NCBI RefSeq assembly: GCF_002953215.1
Contig: NZ_CP026378.1
Span: forward strand, 3,206,540 to 3,270,539
DNA: 64,000 nucleotides
Origin: Mixta calida
GTDB lineage: Bacteria; Pseudomonadota; Gammaproteobacteria; Enterobacterales; Enterobacteriaceae
Reading direction: 5' to 3'
The notes under the pieces are model-generated. The model worked only from the letters and a program-made list of their open reading frames with translations. It ran no database searches and was not told the DNA's origin. Of the stretch, positions 35,503 through 43,265 are shown in pieces; the first letter of the stretch is position 1, and every line of letters begins with the position of its first letter. Made by a program: the position numbers and the translations under genes.

Positions 35503-35756
35503 GGACTCACCTTTATTGGGTTAATCATTTAATGTTGCGCCTTGTGGAGCTTTATTATTGTTACTGCTTGTTGTGTCGTGCGCCCTGGTGAGATGCACGT
35601 CTCAATTGTACACGGGTTAAGCAGCCAGCAAAACGCTCCGCCGGAGGCGATTGATAAAATTCTGCTGGTCAGGCCTGTACCTGAGATTTTACCGACGCGG
35701 ATAAAAAAAGGCGCCGTTAAAGACGGCGCCCTTGTAACAGAAAGCGGTACGAGCAA
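35503..35756. other. Gap between diguanylate cyclase and DsrE-like gene, holding a terminator
   Basis: Holds the promoter of the diguanylate cyclase (minus strand) and, at 35710-35730, the hairpin GGCGCCGT/ACGGCGCC with a 5-base loop, followed on the minus strand by TTTTTTTAT. This is a good terminator for the leftward DsrE-like genes. Nothing else was recognised. Confidence 0.75.
35710..35730 (-). terminator. Terminator of the DsrE-like gene pair
   Basis: 8-bp stem with a 5-base loop and a 7-base T-run on the minus strand, 27 bases after the stop codon of the second DsrE-like gene. Confidence 0.85.
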
Positions 35757-36362
35757 TCAGAGCATTAACAGTCCATAGCCCTGATTTTGCAGGGTGGCGA
35801 CCGTCGTGCCGCTGGAAATGGTATGGGTGACCGACTTATCGATCCACTCACGATCGATATGATGGAAAGCCACAGACTGATCGCAGACGGTCACTTTTAC
35901 GCCCGCTTTTTCCAGCTCGTTAATCATCTTCAGGTTCGGGTTATCGATGCCGTACGCTTTGTGGAACTGTTCATTATTCAGCGCGGCGATAACGGCGTCG
36001 CCGTTCATGGAGACCACGAAATCAAGCTTTTTCAAGGGAATGCCGGCAGCGTAATAGAGGTTCACCACACGCGCGACGCGCTCCAGACCCAGGTGCGGAT
36101 CTTTGATATCGCCATCGTTTTTATTCAGCTGGAAAACGATTTTGTTGCTGAGGTTCGGATCGTTACGCGGATTGTAGGCCGGCGTATCGACATAGTGGAT
36201 TTTGCCATAGCCTTCAATTGCCGGGGTTGACCAAAAATCAGCCGGTTCCGTTTTGTTGCTAAAATGGTTGGTCACTTTGTCATAGAGCTGTGGTGCCTGA
36301 AGCACATTACCGCCGATAAAACCGGCCAGAGCCGCGACGACGATATAAGATACGGGACGCAT
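35757..36362 (-). CDS. Exported DsrE-like protein, copy 1
   Basis: 201 residues. An N-terminal hydrophobic segment (about 4-22) acts as signal or membrane anchor without an obvious cleavage site or lipobox, so a periplasmic domain is expected. The rest resembles the DsrE/DsrF-like (YchN-fold) superfamily: NKIVFQLN at the first strand, the LGLERVARVVNLYYAAG helix, LDFVVSMNGDAV, and the final VKVTVCDQSVAFH with a single cysteine, Cys160, in the place where sulfur-carrying DsrE proteins have theirs. It lies 49 bases after a paralogue that shares all these blocks. Function unknown; a periplasmic sulfur or redox role is only a guess. Not in this position in E. coli. Confidence 0.75.
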   Translation of the reverse strand: MRPVSYIVVAALAGFIGGNVLQAPQLYDKVTNHFSNKTEPADFWSTPAIEGYGKIHYVDTPAYNPRNDPNLSNKIVFQLNKNDGDIKDPHLGLERVARVVNLYYAAGIPLKKLDFVVSMNGDAVIAALNNEQFHKAYGIDNPNLKMINELEKAGVKVTVCDQSVAFHHIDREWIDKSVTHTISSGTTVATLQNQGYGLLML

Positions 36363-36411
36363 AAAAATTACTCCTTTAAATCAGGATGTTGTCATCAAAA
36401 GGTCGAACATA

Positions 36412-37017
36412 TTACATTTGCAACAAGGCGTAGCCCTGATTTTCCAGGGTTGAAACCGTCGTTGGGCTGGATAAAGCATGAACTACCGAACGATCTATCC
36501 AGTCATGTTTGAAATGGTGAAAGGCAACCGACTGATCGCAGACGGTGACCTTAACGCCCGCATCATTCAACGCCTGAATAAGTTTGAGACTGGGATTATC
36601 AAAACCGTACAAGCGATGGAACTGCTGGTTGTTCAGCATTGCCGGAGTCGCGTCGCCGGTGACGGAAACCACAAAATGCAGTTGCTCCAGCGGCACGCCG
36701 GCGGCGACGTATAAGTTCACTACGCGCGCCACACGCTCAAGGCCCAGGTTAGGAATTTTCATTCCCCCTTCGCTGCGGGTGATCTGAAAAACGATTTTGT
36801 TGCTCAGACCGACCGTCGGCTGAAACTGCGCATCAGATTCGTAATGTATTTTGCCGTAGCCGTTAATCGCTGGCGTACTCCAGAAACCTGCGGCTTCTTC
36901 ACCAGCAGAATTAAAATGCGCGGTGACTTTATCGATAATTTCCGGGCTTTTGGTTAACCCCACGCCGACAACGCCGCCCACCACGGCAATGAAAAAACAG
37001 GCTACTGCAGAACGCAT
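36412..37017 (-). CDS. Exported DsrE-like protein, copy 2
   Basis: Paralogue of the gene at 35757, 201 residues counted from the ATG at 37017, which has GGAGAG 8 bases upstream; the open frame extends 12 codons further. It has an N-terminal hydrophobic stretch (about 4-24), then the same blocks: FWSTPAINGYGKIHY, LSNKIVFQI, NLGLERVARVVNLYVAAG, LHFVVSVTGDATPA, and VKVTVCDQSVAFHHF with Cys160 at exactly the same position. Roughly half of the residues agree by eye. It is the first gene of a two-gene operon created by tandem duplication. Function unknown. Confidence 0.75.
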   Translation of the reverse strand: MRSAVACFFIAVVGGVVGVGLTKSPEIIDKVTAHFNSAGEEAAGFWSTPAINGYGKIHYESDAQFQPTVGLSNKIVFQITRSEGGMKIPNLGLERVARVVNLYVAAGVPLEQLHFVVSVTGDATPAMLNNQQFHRLYGFDNPSLKLIQALNDAGVKVTVCDQSVAFHHFKHDWIDRSVVHALSSPTTVSTLENQGYALLQM

Positions 37018-37724
37018 TTTTACGGCTCTCCGATGAATGTTCAGCGGCTGCAAAGCGACATTTTTGACTCTGGTTCTTCGCGGCCTTTTTCATCTATATC
37101 ACAGAGTCACACAGGTGAAACACAAGTTACGCGGCGGCACTAACGGGGTAATTTCACAAGGTGAAAGTCAACCAAAAAAATCATCTTCTGTTTTTGTTAA
37201 TTCCACGCTAAGTACTTGATTTAAAGATGGCTTCCTGCATTAAGAATATCCTCATAAAGGCCAGCACCCTTCCCGATCCAGCCAATAACAGAGAAAGCGT
37301 TATGGAATGCAGATAAATAAAGAGAGGGGGAAAGTTAACAATGGATCTGAGGAGAAAAAGAGAAGAAAAAAATAGACGACGCATTTACGCCAGTTAATAG
37401 TGACCAGCAAATTAAAAAATGTCCTTTTACAGTAGATTAATTAACGTTTCGAAAATTTTTTGCGGCTGACCGCACATAATTTTTCAGAAGATGCTTAATC
37501 AAAACCCGTGCCACTTTCAATTTCTCTGAATAAGTTTACACAACTTTGAATTTTAACCGCCGCCCACGATGCGGTTTTCGCCGCTGCGCGCCGCTTTTAA
37601 ACAGCCATTTCATTATGCGGTTTACCCCGCTAAGATAGCGCCCTGAGCGCCTGCGTCGCGCTGCCGTATGAACGATCCGCAACGTAGCCGGTCAAAACTT
37701 TACTCTCTGCCCAGGGGAAGAAGT
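37018..37724. other. 707-base divergent intergenic region
   Basis: Separates the leftward DsrE-like pair from bepA. It is much richer in A and T than its flanks, especially 37140-37560. Contents: the ribosome-binding site and promoter of the DsrE-like pair at the left end, a short hairpin TGCGGCTGACCGCA at about 37462, and a sigma-E-like promoter just before bepA. No open frame with family similarity was found; a small RNA gene is possible but not supported by a clear promoter and terminator. Confidence 0.4.
37669..37696 (+). promoter_or_regulatory. Sigma-E-like promoter of bepA
   Basis: TGAACGA, a 16-base spacer, then TCAAA resembles the sigma-E promoter GGAACTT-N16-TCAAA, about 28 bases before the bepA start codon. 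E. coli bepA (yfgC) belongs to the sigma-E regulon. The -35 match is partial. Confidence 0.4.
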
Positions 37725-39191
37725 ATGTTCAATCGCTTGAAGAAAAATGTCATCGCCTCGCTTATTGTCACGCTGCTGGCGGGCAACGTGGTTACTTCCC
37801 AGGCAGACGTCGCTGATTCGCTCCCGGATATCGGCACCACCGCAGGCGGCACGCTATCGATTAATCAGGAACTGCAGATGGGCGATTTTTATGTGCGCCA
37901 GCTGCGAGCCAGCGCGCCGCTGATTAACGATCCGCTGCTGAATCAGTACATCAATCAGCTTGGCATGCGACTGGTGGCCCATGCTGATTCGGTGCGCACC
38001 CCTTTCCATTTCTACCTGATCCGCAACGATGAGATCAACGCCTTCGCCTTTTTCGGCGGCAACGTGGTGCTGCATTCGGCGTTGTTCCGCACCAGCGATA
38101 ATGAAAGCCAGCTGGCTTCGGTCATCGCGCATGAGATATCGCACGTCACTCAACGCCACCTGGCGCGCGCGATGGAAGATCAGCAGCGCAACGCGCCGCT
38201 GACCTGGGTCGGCGCGCTCGGCTCGATTCTGCTGGCGATGGCGAATCCGCAGGCGGGCATGGCGGGTTTGGCCGGCACATTAGCCGGCACCCAGCAGGGC
38301 ATTATCTCCTTCACGCAAAACAATGAGCAGGAGGCGGATCGTATCGGCATTCAGGTGTTGCAACGCGCCGGTTTCGATCCGCAGGCGATGCCGACCTTCC
38401 TGCAAAAGCTGGCGGATCAGTCGCGCTTCGCCTCTAAGCCGCCGGAAATTCTGCTGACGCACCCGCTGCCTGACAGCCGTCTGGCCGATGCCCGCAACCG
38501 CGCCGAACAGATGCGTCCGGTCGTTGTGCAATCCTCACAGGATTACTACATGGCGAAAGCGCGCGCGCTGGGCATGTACGCCACCGGGCAGAATCAGCTG
38601 GGCGAGGATCTGCTGGTTGAGTGGTCCAAAGGCAACGCGCGCCAGCAGCAGGCGGCGCAGTACGGCAGAGCGCTGCTGTTCCTGGAAGCGAAAAGTTTCG
38701 CCAACGCAAAAAAGATTATCGAACCGCTACTGGCGAAAGCGCCGAATAATGTCTGGTTTCTCGATATCATGACCGACATCGATATCGGGCTGAACCAGCC
38801 GCAGCAGGCGGTTGCTCGCCTGTCGGCGCTGAAGGCCAGCAGCAGCGATCCGGTTTTGCAGCTCAACCTGGCGAACGCCCTGCTGGAAGCGAAGCAGCCC
38901 GCCGCCGCCAGCCGCGTATTAAACCGCTATACCTGGGCGCATCCTGACGACGTCAACGGTTGGGACCTGCTGGCGCAGGCGTCGGCGGCGCAAAATCTGC
39001 GCGATGAGGAGCTGTCGGCGCGTGCCGAAGGGCTGGCGCTTACCGGTCAGCTGGATCAGGCGATTACCACGCTCAGCAGCGCCAGCGCGCAGGTTAAGCT
39101 GGGCAGTCTGCAACAGGCGCGCTATGACGCGCGCATCGACCAGCTGCGTCAGTTACAGCTGCGCTTCCGACAGTATCAGAAAGGACGTTAA
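37725..39191 (+). CDS. bepA: Beta-barrel assembly-enhancing protease BepA
   Basis: Periplasmic zinc metalloprotease and chaperone of family M48 with a TPR domain; 488 residues (E. coli 487). It helps LptD and other outer-membrane proteins assemble and degrades misfolded ones. Signal peptide at residues 1-27 (ending SQADV), zinc motif HEISH with His136, Glu137 and His140, third-ligand region NEQEADRIG, then TPR repeats from about residue 310. The ATG at 37725 has AGGGGAAG upstream; an open frame 19 codons longer lacks a signal peptide at its start. yfgD follows at 15 bases, as in E. coli. Confidence 0.95.
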   Translation: MFNRLKKNVIASLIVTLLAGNVVTSQADVADSLPDIGTTAGGTLSINQELQMGDFYVRQLRASAPLINDPLLNQYINQLGMRLVAHADSVRTPFHFYLIRNDEINAFAFFGGNVVLHSALFRTSDNESQLASVIAHEISHVTQRHLARAMEDQQRNAPLTWVGALGSILLAMANPQAGMAGLAGTLAGTQQGIISFTQNNEQEADRIGIQVLQRAGFDPQAMPTFLQKLADQSRFASKPPEILLTHPLPDSRLADARNRAEQMRPVVVQSSQDYYMAKARALGMYATGQNQLGEDLLVEWSKGNARQQQAAQYGRALLFLEAKSFANAKKIIEPLLAKAPNNVWFLDIMTDIDIGLNQPQQAVARLSALKASSSDPVLQLNLANALLEAKQPAAASRVLNRYTWAHPDDVNGWDLLAQASAAQNLRDEELSARAEGLALTGQLDQAITTLSSASAQVKLGSLQQARYDARIDQLRQLQLRFRQYQKGR

Positions 39192-39206
39192 TCAGAGGAA
39201 AAGTGA

Positions 39207-39560
39207 ATGACCACGGTCACCATTTATCACAACCCACGCTGCTCCAAAAGCCGCGAAACGCTGGCGCTACTGGAACAGCGCGGCATCGAGCCGAACGTCG
39301 TGCTCTATTTACAACAACCGCCCGACGTCGCGACGCTGCGCCAGCTGGTGCAGTCGCTTGGGCTGAGCAGCGTGCGCGCGCTGATGCGTACTAAAGAAGA
39401 GGAATATCAGGCGCTGGGGCTGGACGATCCGGCGCTGAGCGAAGAAGCGCTGCTGACGGCGCTGGCCGCTCATCCGAAACTGATGGAGCGCCCGATCGTC
39501 GTGGCGCAGGGAAAAGCGCGTCTGGGGCGTCCACCGGAGCAGGTGCTGGAGATCCTGTAG
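39207..39560 (+). CDS. yfgD: ArsC-family protein YfgD (glutaredoxin-dependent arsenate reductase type)
   Basis: Thioredoxin-fold ArsC-family protein, 117 residues. It has the N-terminal active-site loop HNPRCSKSRETL with the nucleophilic cysteine and the later RPIVV cis-proline segment, matching the glutaredoxin-dependent arsenate reductase pattern better than its relative at 23179. Its role as an arsenate reductase in vivo is unproven for the bepA-linked copy. GAGGAAAAG lies before the ATG. It converges with hda across only 3 bases. Confidence 0.88.
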   Translation: MTTVTIYHNPRCSKSRETLALLEQRGIEPNVVLYLQQPPDVATLRQLVQSLGLSSVRALMRTKEEEYQALGLDDPALSEEALLTALAAHPKLMERPIVVAQGKARLGRPPEQVLEIL

Positions 39561-39563
39561 ATC

Positions 39564-40265
39564 TTACAGCGCCAGGATCTCTTTAACGAAGGGGATCGTT
39601 AGCTTGCGCTGGGCGGTGATCGAGGCACGATCGAGCCGATCCAGCGTGATGAATAAGGTGCGCATCTCCCGATCAAGCCGTTTCAGCAGGAAGCGGCCCA
39701 CATCTTCAGGCAGCTCAAAACCGCGCAGGCTGGCGCGCAGCTGCAGCGCCTGCAGTTTATCTTCGTCGGAAAGCGGCTGCAGTTTGTAGATCTGCCCCCA
39801 GTCAAGACGCGAAGCGAGATCCGGCAGCTTCAGATTCAGCTGACGCGGCGGACGATCGCCAGTGATTAACAGGCGGGTCTTGCCGGTCTCAAGGATGCGA
39901 TTGTAGAGATCGAAAATCGCCATTTCCCACTCTTCCTCGCCGGCAATGCACTCAATATTGTCGATGCAGACCAGCGCCAGCTGCTCCATACCGTCAAGCA
40001 CCTCCGGCACGAACCAGGTGCGCTTATCCAATGGCACATAGCCGACGGCGTCGCCGCGCATGGACATTTCCGCGCAGGCGGCGTGCAGTAAATGGCTGCG
40101 CCCCCCGCCTTCGCGTGACCAGAAATAGAGATAGCTGCCATGTTCCTGCGCCAGAGCGCCTTTAAGTGCGGCCAGCAGGGACGCATTTTCACCCGGCCAA
40201 AAGCTGGCGAAGGTTTCATCATCCGGTAAATAGAGAGGCAGTGAAAGTTGTGCCGGCGTGTTCAG
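39564..40265 (-). CDS. hda: DnaA inactivator Hda
   Basis: AAA+ protein of the DnaA family, 233 residues. Bound to the beta clamp, it stimulates ATP hydrolysis on DnaA and so prevents over-initiation. The clamp-binding motif QLSLPL is at residues 6-11, followed by GAGRSHLL-type Walker A (EGGGRSHLL), CIDNIECI (Walker B) and the arginine-finger region. The start is placed at CTG 40265, giving the E. coli-type N-terminus [16 protein letters not shown] lies 5 bases before it, while the alternative GTG at 40271 overlaps that ribosome-binding site. E. coli hda is also reported to start with CTG. Confidence 0.93.
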   Translation of the reverse strand: MNTPAQLSLPLYLPDDETFASFWPGENASLLAALKGALAQEHGSYLYFWSREGGGRSHLLHAACAEMSMRGDAVGYVPLDKRTWFVPEVLDGMEQLALVCIDNIECIAGEEEWEMAIFDLYNRILETGKTRLLITGDRPPRQLNLKLPDLASRLDWGQIYKLQPLSDEDKLQALQLRASLRGFELPEDVGRFLLKRLDREMRTLFITLDRLDRASITAQRKLTIPFVKEILAL

Positions 40266-40623
40266 AAGCACCTCAAGTTTGAACGGGCTAAAAACGGCGG
40301 TAGTTTAACACATCTTTTCAAAGGAAATGAAACAGGAACGAAGCGCTGCGCCTGACAGATCAGGCGCAGCGCAAGCGGTAAGTTGATAAGGTTCCCTGGT
40401 GTTGGGGAATTCAATGTTATCTGATTAAGTAGAATATCTTTTTAATTTTGTAATATTTAATACTTTATTTCGAATAGTACCATACCGAATTTCGCCACAT
40501 GGGGGAACAGGGGAAATTCTCTCTTGCCGTATATGGTTAAAAGTGGTAATAAGTCTGGCGCACGGAAGTTTATATATTTTTAATTATAAATATGACGACT
40601 ATTTCACAAGGAAAACATCATCA
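40266..40623. other. 358-base hda-GNAT intergenic region
   Basis: Divergent promoter region. Its right two-thirds (about 40400-40620) are clearly AT-rich compared with the flanks and should hold the promoter of the GNAT/LuxR/permease cluster; the left part holds the hda promoter and a long perfect hairpin at 40343-40372. No gene was recognised. Confidence 0.5.
40343..40372. repeat. Perfect 13-bp inverted repeat upstream of hda
   Basis: GCGCTGCGCCTGA, a 4-base loop, then TCAGGCGCAGCGC. It has no T-run on either side, so it is not a standard terminator. It lies 78 bases before hda and could be a protein-binding site, a leader hairpin or a repetitive palindrome. Confidence 0.7.
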
Positions 40624-41034
40624 ATGAAAATCAACGTGACGGATAATCCTGCTCAGGTGGATGAGGATTTTGTCATTGACAGTCTGTGGGCGCACAACGA
40701 TAAATTCGATAAAGTGGATATTCACCCGCTGTTTATCACTTTAAGGGACGAAGAAAACCACATTGCCGGCGGTCTGGTCGCCAGAACCTGGTGGGGCGGC
40801 CTCGAAGTGCAATATCTTTGGGTCAGTGACGATCATCGAGCGCAGGGTTTTGGCCGCCAGCTGATGCTGGAAGCGGAAAAACAGGCGATTCAGCGCGGCT
40901 GCCATATGGCCTATGTGGACACCTTTAGTTTCCAGGCGAAGGGCTTTTATGAAAAGCTCGGCTATCGGGAATATGGTCATCTGGGCAATTACGCGCATAA
41001 ACATACGCGATATTATCTGGCGAAAGATCTCTAA
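40624..41034 (+). CDS. GNAT-family N-acetyltransferase
   Basis: Small acetyltransferase of 136 residues. Strands and the acetyl-CoA loop are visible: GGLVARTWWGGLEVQYLWVSDDHRAQGFGRQLM contains the motif A loop (R-x-Q-G-F-G-R), and the late FQAKGFYEKLGYREYG is the usual motif B. The ATG at 40624 follows AAGGAAA; the open frame continues 27 codons upstream through AT-rich DNA without similarity. It is followed at 26 bases by a PAS-LuxR regulator and then by a permease, probably one operon. The substrate is unknown. Base composition is lower in GC than in neighbouring core genes, suggesting later acquisition. Confidence 0.85.
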   Translation: MKINVTDNPAQVDEDFVIDSLWAHNDKFDKVDIHPLFITLRDEENHIAGGLVARTWWGGLEVQYLWVSDDHRAQGFGRQLMLEAEKQAIQRGCHMAYVDTFSFQAKGFYEKLGYREYGHLGNYAHKHTRYYLAKDL

Positions 41035-41060
41035 TCGTTACCGACAGGGTAAATATCATC

Positions 41061-41738
41061 ATGTCCGATATCGACGCCAGTTTCACCAGCCTGATAGCGA
41101 TGATGGAGCATCTCAGCGAGCCCTGGGGGATAAAGGATCGGGAATCGCGGCATATCTATATGAATAAGGCCGCCCTGCTTTATACCAACACGCCGCTGAA
41201 TTTCGATATTGTCGGTAAAACGGATGCGGAATTTCCGGCCGACTGGGCGGAATGCGCGGACGATTTACAGGAGCATGACCGACGAACGGAAACATCACGC
41301 AGGCAAACGGCGGTTATCGAAACGCATTACTGGTTCGGTAAAAATTACCTGACGCCATGGATTAGCGAAAAGCTGCCTGTTTATAACAGCAGCGGCGACT
41401 ATATCGGCGTTATGTGGAATGCGAAGCCGTTTAATACCCTTTCACCGCATAAATATATCAACCAACAGATGCCCAGCGTCCTGACGACCGATATTCCTGG
41501 TAATTTTTTTACCCAGTCGGAGCTGGATATTATCTTCTTTATGCTTCAGCGACTTTCCGTTAAGGAGATCGCCAAAATATACAATATCAGTCCAAAAACG
41601 ATTCAAAATCGTATTTATAACATCTATCAAAAAGCGGACGTGCACTCTCTGAACCAGTTTGAAGAATATTGCCGCCATGCGCAGCTTGATAGTTATATTC
41701 CTTACCGCCTGCTTGAAAAAGGCATTCAGTTTATCTGA
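41061..41738 (+). CDS. PAS-like/LuxR-type transcriptional regulator
   Basis: 225 residues. An N-terminal PAS-like domain (about 5-120; EPWGIKDRESRHIYMNKAAL, LPVYNSSGDYIGVMW) is followed by a LuxR-type helix-turn-helix (about 150-210; FTQSELDIIFFMLQRLSVKEIAKIYNISPKTIQNRI). There is no receiver aspartate, so it is not a response regulator; a small ligand may bind to the PAS-like domain. It probably controls its own operon, including the nucleobase-type permease 20 bases downstream. Composition is AT-richer than the flanking core genes. Specific target and ligand are unknown. Confidence 0.82.
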   Translation: MSDIDASFTSLIAMMEHLSEPWGIKDRESRHIYMNKAALLYTNTPLNFDIVGKTDAEFPADWAECADDLQEHDRRTETSRRQTAVIETHYWFGKNYLTPWISEKLPVYNSSGDYIGVMWNAKPFNTLSPHKYINQQMPSVLTTDIPGNFFTQSELDIIFFMLQRLSVKEIAKIYNISPKTIQNRIYNIYQKADVHSLNQFEEYCRHAQLDSYIPYRLLEKGIQFI

Positions 41739-41758
41739 AATTCTCACGGAACGTGTTC

Positions 41759-43042
41759 ATGATAAAAATCGACGATTTCCCGCTGACGCGGGTACCACAG
41801 GATAAAAAAGTTTCCTTTTTGAGCGTCGCCATTGTCCATATGGGCATGCTGACCGCCCTCGACCAGTTTATGCTGGGCGCAGTGCTGGGCCACTCCATGA
41901 CGCTGGTCGACGCCTTTATCGCTATCGCCGTCGGTAGCCTGATCTTCGGCGTAGTCACCTTTGGTCTTGGCTACGCGGGCATGCGCGAAGGCATTTCCGG
42001 CAGCCTGCTGGCGCGCTGGTGCGGCTTTGGCCGTCTGGGATCGGTACTGATCGGCCTGATCGTGGCGATCAGCCTACTCGGCTGGTTCGGCATCCAGAAC
42101 GCCATTTTCGCCAAATCGCTGGATGTGGCGCTGGATCATCGCCTGGGCTTCGGCTGGTCCGCCGCGCTTTCCGGCAGCGTGTTAACCATTCTGGTCACTT
42201 TCGGCTTCCGCGCCCTGCGCATCGCCGCGCGCATCGCGGTGCCGCTGTTTATCGCCCTGGTCGCCTGGGTTTCATGGGTGGCGCTCACCGGTCACGATCT
42301 GCACGGCGCGTTGCAACTGACGCCGCCCGGCGATCCGCTCTCCATCAGCGCAGGCATTACCATCGTGGTGGGCGGCGCGATCGTCGCCAGCCTGATGACG
42401 CCCGATCTGACGCGCTATTCGCGCAACAGCGGCCAGGTGCTGGGCGTGACGCTGCTGACCATTATTGCCGGCGAGTTCATCATTAACGGCCTGGCGATCC
42501 TGATAGCCAAAAGCCTCGGCACCGACGACGTGGTATCGATTATGTCGCAGGGCGCGGGCGGCCTCGGCATGATGGTGGTGGTCTTCTCCACGTTGCGCGT
42601 CAACGATTTAAACCTCTACTCTTCATCGCTGGGCATCGTGAACGCCGTCGAGGGGCTGAGCGGTCGCAAATGGAAATATGCGCCCACCACGCTCGCTATC
42701 GGCGTGCTGGGCACCACCCTTTCCGTGCTGGGTATTCTTGACCGCTTTGTCGATTTCCTTACGGTGCTGGGCGTGGTTTTCCCGCCGGTGATCGGCATTA
42801 TGCTGATCGACTATTTCCTGCTGCGCACGCACCGCGCCGCGTTGGATGAGAGCCGCCGTCACGGACGTCTGCCTGATGAAACGCCGACCATCGGTCTGTC
42901 AGCGATTATCGCCAGCGTGGCGGGTGCGGCGGTAGGTCTGATAAGCGACTGGGGCGTGCCGACCATCACCTCGCTGCTGGTTGCCTGCGTGGTTTACTGG
43001 CTCTGCCACCGCCTGTTCGCCCGTAAGCTGGCGATCGCCTGA
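41759..43042 (+). CDS. NCS1-family nucleobase/allantoin-type permease (CodB-like)
   Basis: Twelve-helix transporter of the nucleobase:cation symporter-1 family, about 427 residues. The N-terminal RVPQDKKVSFLSVAIVHMGMLTA and the conserved GLGYAGMREGISGSLLARWCGFGRLGS and MTPDLTRYSRNSGQ blocks are those of the CodB/cytosine-permease group. The ATG at 41759 is preferred, though a GTG lies 2 codons earlier. No deaminase or hydrolase accompanies it, so the substrate (cytosine, hydroxymethylpyrimidine or a purine derivative) is open. Last gene of the cluster begun by the GNAT gene, and regulated, it seems, by the linked PAS-LuxR protein. Confidence 0.85.
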   Translation: MIKIDDFPLTRVPQDKKVSFLSVAIVHMGMLTALDQFMLGAVLGHSMTLVDAFIAIAVGSLIFGVVTFGLGYAGMREGISGSLLARWCGFGRLGSVLIGLIVAISLLGWFGIQNAIFAKSLDVALDHRLGFGWSAALSGSVLTILVTFGFRALRIAARIAVPLFIALVAWVSWVALTGHDLHGALQLTPPGDPLSISAGITIVVGGAIVASLMTPDLTRYSRNSGQVLGVTLLTIIAGEFIINGLAILIAKSLGTDDVVSIMSQGAGGLGMMVVVFSTLRVNDLNLYSSSLGIVNAVEGLSGRKWKYAPTTLAIGVLGTTLSVLGILDRFVDFLTVLGVVFPPVIGIMLIDYFLLRTHRAALDESRRHGRLPDETPTIGLSAIIASVAGAAVGLISDWGVPTITSLLVACVVYWLCHRLFARKLAIA

Positions 43043-43056
43043 TTAATCGGACGTAA

Positions 43057-43252
43057 AAAAGGCGCCCTGCGGCGCCTCAGATTATTGATACCGTGCCGTC
43101 GCGGACGACATGGCCCGTTCGCAAAGACGCAACAGACGGCATCCATGCCGGCTCGTCCCGCGCAGTCCCTTGCGCGGGACGCTTTGCTCACTGGTCCATG
43201 TCGTCCACTCCTTAAGTTTGTTAGCCGTCTGAGGCGCCGCAGGGCACCTTTT
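43057..43252. repeat. Nested palindromic element with 25-bp terminal inverted repeats
   Basis: The terminal repeats 43057-43081 and 43228-43252 match at 24 of 25 bases in inverted orientation. Each contains GGCGCC and is itself a hairpin with its T-run facing outwards. Inside, GGACGACATGG (43103-43113) is mirrored by CCATGTCGTCC (43196-43206), and both are followed inwards by GCAAAG. The centre holds a hairpin GTCCCGCGCA/TGCGCGGGAC (43155-43180) and a smaller one at 43138-43149. Lying between the 3' ends of convergent genes, it can end transcription from both sides, but it is far larger than a normal terminator and looks like a small mobile or structured-RNA element. No open frame of note. 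Confidence 0.75.
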
Positions 43253-43265
43253 GTTATGCCGCCGT

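Noticed and set aside
37037-37219. 60-codon open frame in the DsrE-bepA gap
   Set aside because: No ribosome-binding site, low-complexity Ser/Lys end, overlaps the promoter of the DsrE-like pair.
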